Source: DATDRM01 sp035291705
GTDB taxonomy: Bacteria; Chloroflexota; Anaerolineae; Anaerolineales; UBA4823
Length of the DNA: 31,692 nucleotides
NCBI GenBank assembly: GCA_035291705.1
Contig: DATDRM010000144.1
Location: 1-31,692, forward strand
Reading direction: 5' to 3'
Both the position numbers and the translations under genes were made by a program. This document shows, in pieces, positions 17,074 through 23,335 of the stretch. Position 1 is the first letter of the stretch; every line of letters begins with the position of its first letter. The notes under the pieces were generated by a model. The model saw only the letters and a list, made by a program, of their open reading frames with translations. It was not told where the DNA came from and did no database searches.

Positions 17074-18042
17074 ATGGATTACAAAGACTATTACAAGATA
17101 TTGGGTGTTGACCGTAAAGCAAGCAAAGATGAAATCAAACGTGCCTACCGCAAACTGGCGCTAAAATACCATCCAGATCGCAACCCCGATAATAAGCAGG
17201 CGGAAGAAAAGTTTAAAGAAATTAATGAGGCTTATCAGGTTTTGAGTGAACCTCAGAAACGGACGCGCTATGATCAATTAGGCGAGTCCTATACAAGCTG
17301 GCAACAAAGAGGAGGTGCACCGGGAGGCTTTAACTGGGAAGAATGGTTCACCCAATCCCAGGCAGGCGGCCAGAGAGGCGGCAATGTCCGCGTCGAAGTG
17401 GGAGATTTGGGGGATATCTTCACCGGCGCGGGATTAGATGAGTTTTCTGAGTTCTTCCGCCGGATATTCGGAGGCATGCAGGATATTAATGCATCTTACG
17501 GAGGCAGGGGAGGTGTGCCGCGCAGCGCAGGCCGAACAGCGCAATCCTTCCAACAGCAGGTCGCGATCAGCTTGACTGAAGCCTATCAAGGGACTTCCCG
17601 CCGGATCGAAGTAGATGGACGCCAGAAAGAAGTTATTATTCCCCGCGGGGCGCGCACCGGCACCAAGGTACGCGTTCCTCAAGCCATTTCTGCCAGCCCC
17701 GATGCTCCCAAAAGTGACCTATACCTGGTAATCCAGGTAGCCGGCGATCCACGCTTTGAGCGCAAAGGAGACGATCTTTACACCGATGTCTCCATCGATT
17801 TATATGCCGCTGTACTGGGTGGGGAGGTCATCATACCGACTTTGTCTGGGAATGTCGTGCTATCAATCCCGCCGGGCACCCAGCCAGGGCGGACTTTCCG
17901 GCTCACTGGACTCGGTATGCCGCATTTGAGGAATCCTAATGCATTTGGAGACCTGTTTGCCCGAGTTTCGGTGCAGATCCCGCGCAACCTGACCTCACGC
18001 CAGAAAGAACTATTTGAAGAACTAGCTCGCATTAAGAATTGA
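17074..18042 (+). CDS. DnaJ/CbpA-type J-domain co-chaperone (class II)
   Basis: Hsp70 co-chaperone of 322 residues. The J domain (1-70) has YKILGVDRKASKDEIKRAY and the HPD tripeptide at 33-35, which stimulates DnaK ATPase. A Gly/Phe-rich section follows (about 75-150). Two beta-barrel substrate-binding domains (about 165-320) include EVIIPRGARTGTKVRV and GGEVIIPTLSG. The four CxxCxGxG zinc repeats of DnaJ proper are absent, which defines the CbpA-like class. The ribosome-binding site is weak (AGAGAAGA). The next genes are an HtrA protease and an eRF1-like protein on the same strand. No dnaK or grpE is in the window. Confidence 0.93.
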   Translation: MDYKDYYKILGVDRKASKDEIKRAYRKLALKYHPDRNPDNKQAEEKFKEINEAYQVLSEPQKRTRYDQLGESYTSWQQRGGAPGGFNWEEWFTQSQAGGQRGGNVRVEVGDLGDIFTGAGLDEFSEFFRRIFGGMQDINASYGGRGGVPRSAGRTAQSFQQQVAISLTEAYQGTSRRIEVDGRQKEVIIPRGARTGTKVRVPQAISASPDAPKSDLYLVIQVAGDPRFERKGDDLYTDVSIDLYAAVLGGEVIIPTLSGNVVLSIPPGTQPGRTFRLTGLGMPHLRNPNAFGDLFARVSVQIPRNLTSRQKELFEELARIKN

Positions 18043-18117
18043 ATACACCAACCGAAACTTGATCCCACTGACTATTATTGTTGAAGTTCAAGAATCCTGT
18101 ATTGAGAGGTATGTCGC

Positions 18118-19311
18118 ATGAAACGTGAATCTAAACTCCTGATGTTAATTTCTCTTTTAACCATTCTTACTTTCGCGTGTCAAATCTTGACCAATCTACC
18201 TGACCAGGTTGCGCGTCCGGATGTACCAGCGATTACATCCGTACCGATCATTGTCGAACCGACCAGCGAACCCAGCCAGACAAGCGATGCACCGATCGCC
18301 CTAGAACCGACCGCCTCTCAGGATGTATTGATTCGTCTGTTCGAAAACATCAATCCGGGTGTCGTTGCGATCCAGGTGCTGACACAAAGCAATGGCGGTG
18401 GTTTGGGTTCTGGCTTTGTAATCGATAAAGAAGGCCATATCCTGACCAACTATCACGTCATTGAAGGGTTTACCGACCTGGAAGTTGATTTCCCCTCTGG
18501 TTTCAAGACCCGCGGCGAAGTGGTTGGCACCGACCTGGACTCCGATCTGGCAGTTATTAAAGTCACTGCCCTGCCCGAAGAGCTCCATCCCTTACCCATG
18601 GGCGATTCTTCCCAACTCAAGGTCGGGCAAACCGTAATTGCGATCGGTAATCCCTTCGGTTTGAGCAGCTCGATGACCACCGGCATCATCTCAGCCCTGG
18701 GCCGGACACTTGACTCGATGCACGCCGCCCCGGGGGGCGCAACTTTTTCGGCCGGTGACATTATCCAAACCGACACAGCCATTAACCCTGGCAATTCTGG
18801 CGGCCCTCTATTAAACCTGAACGGCGAGGTCGTCGGAGTTAATCGCGCCATCCGCACGTTTAATTTCACTTCCCAATCCGAGCCGCTTAACTCTGGAATT
18901 GGCTTTGCAATTGCAATTAATATCGTCAAGCGCGTCGTCCCAGTGTTAATCGCTGATGGGAAATACGAGTATCCCTACCTCGGCGTCTCTAGTTTGCCCA
19001 ACATCAGCCTGTTGGAGCAAGAAGCGCTTGGATTGCCGCGTTCTACCGGTGCCTACATCACCGAAGTGACTGCGGGAGGTCCAGCTGATAAAGCCGGGCT
19101 GCGTGGCGGTTATATCACTACCGATTTTCCCAACCTGGCTGCCGGCGGCGATTTAATTATTGCCATCAACGATCACCCGATTTTAACCTTCAGTGAAATG
19201 CTTTCCTATTTAATTAACAACACAAACCCAGGTGATACCGTAAAGTTGACCATCTTGCGAGACAATAAGGAATTAGAACTCGAGCTTACCCTCGATAAAC
19301 GTCCCGGATAG
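18118..19311 (+). CDS. HtrA/DegP-family serine protease, predicted lipoprotein
   Basis: Cell-envelope quality-control protease of 397 residues. The N-terminal signal (KRES then a hydrophobic stretch) ends in TFAC with Cys21, a plausible though non-ideal lipobox, so the enzyme is probably membrane-anchored outside the cell. A ~45-residue Pro/Thr-rich linker leads to the trypsin-like domain with catalytic His113 (TNYHVIEG), Asp143 (LDSDLAVIKV) and Ser227 (NPGNSGGPL). One PDZ domain (about 275-390) contains YLGVSSL and ITEVTAGGPADKAGL. A GAGAGGT site precedes the ATG. No terminator is visible between dnaJ and this gene, so shared transcription is possible. Confidence 0.94.
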   Translation: MKRESKLLMLISLLTILTFACQILTNLPDQVARPDVPAITSVPIIVEPTSEPSQTSDAPIALEPTASQDVLIRLFENINPGVVAIQVLTQSNGGGLGSGFVIDKEGHILTNYHVIEGFTDLEVDFPSGFKTRGEVVGTDLDSDLAVIKVTALPEELHPLPMGDSSQLKVGQTVIAIGNPFGLSSSMTTGIISALGRTLDSMHAAPGGATFSAGDIIQTDTAINPGNSGGPLLNLNGEVVGVNRAIRTFNFTSQSEPLNSGIGFAIAINIVKRVVPVLIADGKYEYPYLGVSSLPNISLLEQEALGLPRSTGAYITEVTAGGPADKAGLRGGYITTDFPNLAAGGDLIIAINDHPILTFSEMLSYLINNTNPGDTVKLTILRDNKELELELTLDKRPG

Positions 19312-19411
19312 GTGCCTTTCACATTTGAGACGGAGCCTCATCCTCTCCACCTGAAGTTTCACGTTTTTACCTTGTCAAGCGTCCCGATTCTTTAGAGAGA
19401 AGGAGATGACT

Positions 19412-20512
19412 ATGTTTACCGAACGTGATTTGCGAGAGTTGTTAGATTACAAAGCCAGGCATCCTGTGCTCAGCGTTTATGTGAATACCGATCCATCGGA
19501 AGGCAGCGCGGATGCTTATAAGCTTCGTTTGCGCGGTATGCTTAAAGACATCGAACTGAAAGAAGATGCCAGGGTTATTGATCGTTTTTTCAATCACGAA
19601 TATGACTGGACCGGACGCAGCATTGCCGTCTTCTCCTGTGAACCAGAAGGATTCTTCCGGGCATTTACCTTTGCTGTTCCACTGCGCGACCGGATCCGCA
19701 TCAGCGACCGCCCCCACGTAAAACCCGTTGCAGATCTCCTGGATTCATACGGAGGGTACGGCGTCGCCCTGATCGACAAGCAAGGCGCGCGCCTGTTCTA
19801 TTTTCACCTGGGAGAATTGCGCGAAGAGGAGGGGTTGGTGGGAGAAAGCGTCCGCCGCACGAAAAGGGGAGGCGGCTCTCAGGCCCCTGGACGGCGGGGC
19901 GGTGTCGCCGGGCAAACTAAATACGTCGAAGAGGTGGCTGACCGGAATATTAAAGAATCTGTCGATTTCGCCGCTCGTTTCTTCGCCGAGAACAACGTCC
20001 GCCGGGTATTAATCGGCGGCACGGATGAGAACGTGACGCCCTTCCGCAATCAACTGCCAAAATCTTGGCAAAGTCTGGTGGTCGGATCGTTCCCGATCAG
20101 CATGAACGCCAGCCAGACGGAAGTGATGGAGCGCGCCCTTGAGATCGGAAGACAGGCTGAACGCCGGCGGGAAGCGCAAACTGTAAAAACCGTGGTAACC
20201 AACGCAGCCAAAGGGCGCGGCGGCGTTATTGATCTCGAAGATACACTCGGCGCAGTCCATGAGGGGCGTATCCAAACTCTGCTCATCCGAGAGGGCTTCC
20301 GGGCTCCCGGTTATCGCTGCCAAGGCTGCGGCTACCTGACTTCCCAAATGTTGCCGGCCTGCCCATTCTGCGGTAAGCAGTTCGATAAAATCCCGGACGC
20401 GGTTGAGCTGGCAGTTCGCCAGGTGATGCGGAACGGCGGCGAGGTCGAAGTCCTGCACGCCTCGGAAGCGCTCCAGGATTTTGGAGGCATTGGAGCCTTG
20501 CTGCGCTATTAA
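19412..20512 (+). CDS. Bacterial eRF1/Vms1-like protein (baeRF group) with zinc ribbon
   Basis: The 366-residue protein resembles the archaeal/eukaryal release-factor-1 fold rather than any RF1/RF2 of bacteria. The N-terminal third (LSVYVNTDPSEG) corresponds to the bacterial N-domain. The central domain has RRTKRGGGSQAPGRRGG at 148-164, where eRF1 has its GGQ loop, then helices resembling eRF1 domain 2. The C-terminal domain holds a zinc ribbon (Cys303, Cys306, Cys317, Cys320) and ends FGGIGALLRY, the hallmark ending of aRF1. A peptidyl-tRNA hydrolase or ribosome-rescue role, as in Vms1/ANKZF1, is inferred. An ATG at 19406 abuts the AGGAG site with no spacing, so the ATG at 19412 is chosen. 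Confidence 0.8.
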   Translation: MFTERDLRELLDYKARHPVLSVYVNTDPSEGSADAYKLRLRGMLKDIELKEDARVIDRFFNHEYDWTGRSIAVFSCEPEGFFRAFTFAVPLRDRIRISDRPHVKPVADLLDSYGGYGVALIDKQGARLFYFHLGELREEEGLVGESVRRTKRGGGSQAPGRRGGVAGQTKYVEEVADRNIKESVDFAARFFAENNVRRVLIGGTDENVTPFRNQLPKSWQSLVVGSFPISMNASQTEVMERALEIGRQAERRREAQTVKTVVTNAAKGRGGVIDLEDTLGAVHEGRIQTLLIREGFRAPGYRCQGCGYLTSQMLPACPFCGKQFDKIPDAVELAVRQVMRNGGEVEVLHASEALQDFGGIGALLRY

Positions 20513-20529
20513 TTTCAGGTAGGTCTGCC

Positions 20530-20572
20530 AAAATAAAACAGGGAAGGCATCCGACCTTCCCTGTTTTATTTT
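20530..20572. terminator. Perfect bidirectional intrinsic terminator
   Basis: Two exact 18-base arms (20530-20547 and 20555-20572) form an A-rich/GC-stem/U-rich hairpin around the 7-base loop CATCCGA. An A-tract lies on one side and a T-tract on the other. It sits between the convergent eRF1-like gene and hsp20, ending both transcripts. Confidence 0.95.
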
Positions 20573-20583
20573 CCAGGACCAGA

Positions 20584-21015
20584 TTAATTGGGGCTGATCT
20601 TGATCGCCTTTGGACGATGAGCCTCAGCCTTCGGCACCCGCAGGCTGAAGACGCCATTCTTAAGGCTGGCTTCCGCCTTGGAGGGGTCAAGTGCAGTAGG
20701 CAGGGTGATCACACGGCTGAATCGACCGACAGGCAACTCGCAAGTAAGGAATTTGTTGTCCTCGTTATCCGCGGTCTTGAACTCACCTCGGATGGCGACG
20801 GTGTTATTCAATACTTCAATGTTAATGTCATCAGCCTCGACTCCCGGGATAAAAGCCGAGATCATATAAACCTCGTCGTCGGCTTTCACATCCACCGCTA
20901 AGACCATCTCTCTTTCGGTTACTTCCGCTGGGGGGAAATTCTCTTCGAGCATGCGATCCATGGCATCGCGCATCCTGGCGATCCGGCGGTAGGGGGAAAC
21001 GTAGAAAGTCATCAT
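20584..21015 (-). CDS. Hsp20-family small heat-shock protein
   Basis: ATP-independent holdase of 143 residues that binds unfolding proteins. The alpha-crystallin domain (about 38-130) shows VDVKADDEVYMISAFIPGV, the DINIEVLNNTVAIRG strand pair, GRFSRVITLPTALD and AEASLKNGVFSLRVPKAEA. The C-terminal I-K-I motif used for oligomer contacts is present. An AAGGAGA site lies 6 bases before the first of two adjacent ATGs, so the first is used. The upstream region carries an inverted repeat suited to heat-shock repression. Convergent with the eRF1-like gene. Confidence 0.96.
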   Translation of the reverse strand: MMTFYVSPYRRIARMRDAMDRMLEENFPPAEVTEREMVLAVDVKADDEVYMISAFIPGVEADDINIEVLNNTVAIRGEFKTADNEDNKFLTCELPVGRFSRVITLPTALDPSKAEASLKNGVFSLRVPKAEAHRPKAIKISPN

Positions 21016-21066
21016 TTTTTATCTCCTTGTTGTATTTAGATGGTTTATAACCGAAGTTTACCCCCC

Positions 21067-21091
21067 GAGTGTTAGATGCGCGCTAACATTC
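21067..21091 (-). promoter_or_regulatory. Inverted repeat upstream of hsp20, candidate operator
   Basis: GAGTGTTAG (21067-21075), 7 bases, and CTAACATTC (21083-21091) form a near-perfect 9-base inverted repeat about 52 bases before the hsp20 ATG. A TAGAAT -10-like box on the minus strand (21093-21088) overlaps its edge. It differs from CIRCE, whose half-sites point the other way. Confidence 0.5.
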
Positions 21092-21099
21092 TATAGGCA

Positions 21100-21858
21100 T
21101 TATGTTAGAATCTTCTGGCAAACGATGATTAAATGGGGCGAAGTAGATTTGTAAACCGACCGATCGTAATCTCCAAAGAGATCACTCGGGATCATCCCGG
21201 CGGCACGTATTCCGGCCAGGTACGTCTCGGCGGGCGCCAGGTCATGGCGCGTCTCGATGGTCAAGCGCTCGACTTGCCCATCGGGGAATAAATGGTCATA
21301 ATGCCAGCGCAAGAGAAAGTGTTTACTAGTCTTTTCCCACTCGCTGCTGATCTGCAACGGATTGCCGCTCAAGGGATGGTTGATCGTCTCTTCGACCTCC
21401 GTCTCGCCATAGCTGGGCAAGCTCGCCAGTTGGCCTGGATTAGGCAGACTGGCGGCGAACAAACCACCTGGAGACAGATGCTGACTGATCAGCGCCAGAG
21501 TTTCTTTCCGCGTCTTCACTGAAAGAGTGCTCAACGTATTGCAGGGCAATAAGATCAGTGGAAATTGCCTTCCTAGGTGAAAAGCTGCCAGGTCTGCCAA
21601 AAAAACATGCGCACCTGAGAGTATGTCAGGCGAGTGATGCTCCCGCAAGAAAGCCAGCATCCCTGCTTCGCGGTCCAGGCCGAAGGTACGGTAACCGGCC
21701 TGGGCGAGAGAGACTATGACACGTCCGGTGCCACAACCCAATTCGAGGATAGGGTCGCCCTGCTCACTCGCCAACTCCAACCAAAAAGGGATATCCTCCT
21801 TGTGCCGGGTGTGGTGGGTGTGAAAGATAAGCGGAATCGGTTCCTTTAACTGTCTCAT
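21100..21858 (-). CDS. Class I SAM-dependent methyltransferase, substrate unknown
   Basis: The 252-residue protein has the Rossmann SAM motif PILELGCGTGRVIVSLAQAG (about 40-59), the acidic loop FGLDREAGML and a motif-II region FPLILLPCNTLSTL. These place it among small-molecule methyltransferases with a methyltransf_25 fold. The C-terminal half is beta-rich, with HLFPDGQVERLTIETRHDL, and probably forms a lid. Start choice: the frame opens with a GTG at 21870, but the ATG at 21858 has GGAAGG a few bases upstream. It sits between hsp20 (85 bases downstream) and a divergent gene. Nothing in the context reveals the substrate. Confidence 0.85.
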   Translation of the reverse strand: MRQLKEPIPLIFHTHHTRHKEDIPFWLELASEQGDPILELGCGTGRVIVSLAQAGYRTFGLDREAGMLAFLREHHSPDILSGAHVFLADLAAFHLGRQFPLILLPCNTLSTLSVKTRKETLALISQHLSPGGLFAASLPNPGQLASLPSYGETEVEETINHPLSGNPLQISSEWEKTSKHFLLRWHYDHLFPDGQVERLTIETRHDLAPAETYLAGIRAAGMIPSDLFGDYDRSVYKSTSPHLIIVCQKILT

Positions 21859-21879
21859 TATGCCTTCCACTAGATTTTA

Positions 21880-21885
21880 ATTATA
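21880..21885 (-). promoter_or_regulatory. Candidate -10 box for the SAM methyltransferase gene
   Basis: A perfect TATAAT on the minus strand (21885-21880), 21 bases before the chosen ATG. No clear -35 box lies 16-18 bases upstream. It shares the 74-base divergent gap with the Ig-like gene promoter. Confidence 0.4.
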
Positions 21886-21892
21886 CCGACTG

Positions 21893-21921
21893 TTGACCCC
21901 TGTTGTTCTCCATGTTAAACT
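21893..21921 (+). promoter_or_regulatory. Promoter of the Ig-like membrane protein gene, near-leaderless
   Basis: TTGACC (21893-21898), a 17-base spacer and TAAACT (21916-21921) fit a sigma-70 promoter. The ATG at 21933 follows 11 bases after the -10 box, leaving a leader of about 4-5 bases and no room for a Shine-Dalgarno site. Confidence 0.6.
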
Positions 21922-21932
21922 AATCAATTGTC

Positions 21933-22601
21933 ATGCTTCGCTCTTTATGGCTATTATTACTCATCGTCAACGGCTTTATCCCCGGTGTGCGCACTGCCGC
22001 CCAAGAACCAACACCGACCAGCGCGCCACCGCCGATCGCCATCTATTCGCCTACGCCCGGACAGGCTTTGCAGGGCATCGTCTCAATTGAGGGGAATATC
22101 GCCGTCGACGGCTTTCAATCAGCCGAGCTGAGTTTCACCTATAACTCAGACCCCAGGGACACCTGGTTCCTTATTCGTGAATTCACCGAGCCTGCCCCAG
22201 ACGAAACTCTGGCTGAATGGGACACGACAACCCTGACGGATGGCGAATATACTCTCCGCTTGATTGTGACTCTGGCCGAAAAAAGCCAACCTTCTATAAC
22301 GGTCGTACAGGTGCGCGTGCGTAATTACACCCCCATCGAAACAGATACCCCAGCTCCGACCGCTACGTCAGTTCCTGGTAACACGCCCGCTCCATCCGCC
22401 ATCCCAACCCTTACAGACACGCCAGTCCCGCTCACCGCCACGCCTGTAAACGCAGCCGAGCCGACCAACCCTGCCGAATTGACCTCCCAAGAGATCTCCT
22501 CAAGCCTGGGCAAGGGCGCACTAGCAGTCCTGGCAGCCTTCGTCGTGCTCGGGCTTTACCAGGCAATCCGAACAGCAATAAGGAGAGGGGGGAGGGGATA
22601 A
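21933..22601 (+). CDS. Secreted Ig-like-domain protein with C-terminal membrane anchor
   Basis: Function unknown. The 222-residue protein has an N-terminal signal peptide (LRSLWLLLLIVNGFIPGV, likely cut near TAAQ) and a short Pro/Thr stretch. A single beta-sandwich domain follows (about 35-130; IAIYSPTPGQALQGIVSIEG, LADGEYTLRL-like LTDGEYTLRLIVTL) of the bacterial Ig/FN3-like kind. A ~50-residue Thr/Pro/Ala linker leads to one membrane helix (about 195-213) and a basic RRGGRG tail. It is predicted to sit in the cell membrane with its domain outside. The gene end is so G-rich that it also provides a strong ribosome-binding site for a TTG start of pth. Confidence 0.8.
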   Translation: MLRSLWLLLLIVNGFIPGVRTAAQEPTPTSAPPPIAIYSPTPGQALQGIVSIEGNIAVDGFQSAELSFTYNSDPRDTWFLIREFTEPAPDETLAEWDTTTLTDGEYTLRLIVTLAEKSQPSITVVQVRVRNYTPIETDTPAPTATSVPGNTPAPSAIPTLTDTPVPLTATPVNAAEPTNPAELTSQEISSSLGKGALAVLAAFVVLGLYQAIRTAIRRGGRG

Positions 22602-22641
22602 AGAATTGGAGTCGAACCCCCTTACCCCATTTGTGAATAGA

Positions 22642-23250
22642 ATGACTATCAACCATAACTCTCCCCCTTCCCCCTTCCTCATCATCGGTCTTGGCAATCC
22701 TGGGCGCGAGTATAAGCACAACCGCCATAACATTGGTTTCATGCTTGTCGATCGTCTGGCAGAACGCCTGGGTGTGACTTTCTCACGCCTGGAAAGCAGG
22801 GCGTTGGTCACCAAAGGCGACTACCGGAGTCAGCGTCTGGTGTTAGCCAAGCCCCAAACATATATGAACCTGTCCGGACAGTCGGCCGGGGCACTGATAC
22901 GGTTCTACAAAGTCCCGTTAGAGCACTTTCTCGTTGCTTACGACGACGTAGACCTGCCCTATGGAATGCTACGACTGCGTCCTTCTGGCGGCTCGGCCGG
23001 GCAGAAGGGTATGATCTCGATCATCGAACGCCTGGGCAGTCAGGAGTTTCCACGTCTGCGCCTCGGCATCGGCCGGCCTCCTGGACGCATGGACGCCGCG
23101 GCCTACGTATTGCAAGACTTCCCCCGCCAAGAGGCCGAGATTTTACCTCAAATCCTCGACCAGGCAGTGGAGGCAGTGTTTACATTCGTCAGTGAAGGGA
23201 TTGTCACAGCCATGAATTCCTATAACGCAGTCAACGATAGTGACCAGTAG
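22642..23250 (+). CDS. pth: Peptidyl-tRNA hydrolase
   Basis: Releases peptides from peptidyl-tRNA that drops off ribosomes. The 202-residue protein shows LIIGLGNPGREY, the catalytic-His segment KHNRHNIGFMLVDRLA, LAKPQTYMNLSGQS, VAYDDVDLPYGMLRLRPSGGSAGQKGM and FPRLRLGIGRPPG in family order. Start is uncertain: the ATG at 22642 lacks a ribosome-binding site, while an in-frame TTG at 22606 is preceded by GGAGGGG about 8 bases away and lies 4 bases after the previous stop. Either leaves an unusually long N-terminal extension. Position near the eRF1-like gene is notable. Confidence 0.95.
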   Translation: MTINHNSPPSPFLIIGLGNPGREYKHNRHNIGFMLVDRLAERLGVTFSRLESRALVTKGDYRSQRLVLAKPQTYMNLSGQSAGALIRFYKVPLEHFLVAYDDVDLPYGMLRLRPSGGSAGQKGMISIIERLGSQEFPRLRLGIGRPPGRMDAAAYVLQDFPRQEAEILPQILDQAVEAVFTFVSEGIVTAMNSYNAVNDSDQ

Positions 23251-23268
23251 CCAGTTGCCATTAGTTGC

Positions 23269-23289
23269 CCGACGCTCACGTCGGCATTT
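23269..23289 (+). terminator. Short hairpin after pth, possible weak terminator
   Basis: CCGACG (23269-23274) and CGTCGG (23279-23284) form a 6-bp GC stem with a CTCA loop, followed by CATTTT. The stem is short, so termination may be partial. Confidence 0.45.
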
Positions 23290-23335
23290 TCAGTGAAAGG
23301 AACGCCCTTAATTTGTTGACTTGTATTCTCTAGCC

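Noticed and set aside
19943..19954. A NIKE tetrapeptide in the eRF1-like protein, resembling the NIKS stop-codon motif of eRF1
   Set aside because: It lies after the GGGSQ loop, in the central domain, whereas NIKS is in the N-terminal domain before GGQ. The match is coincidental.
21067..21091. CIRCE element for HrcA upstream of hsp20
   Set aside because: CIRCE is TTAGCACTC-N9-GAGTGCTAA. Here the half-sites are in the opposite order and the spacer is 7 bases.
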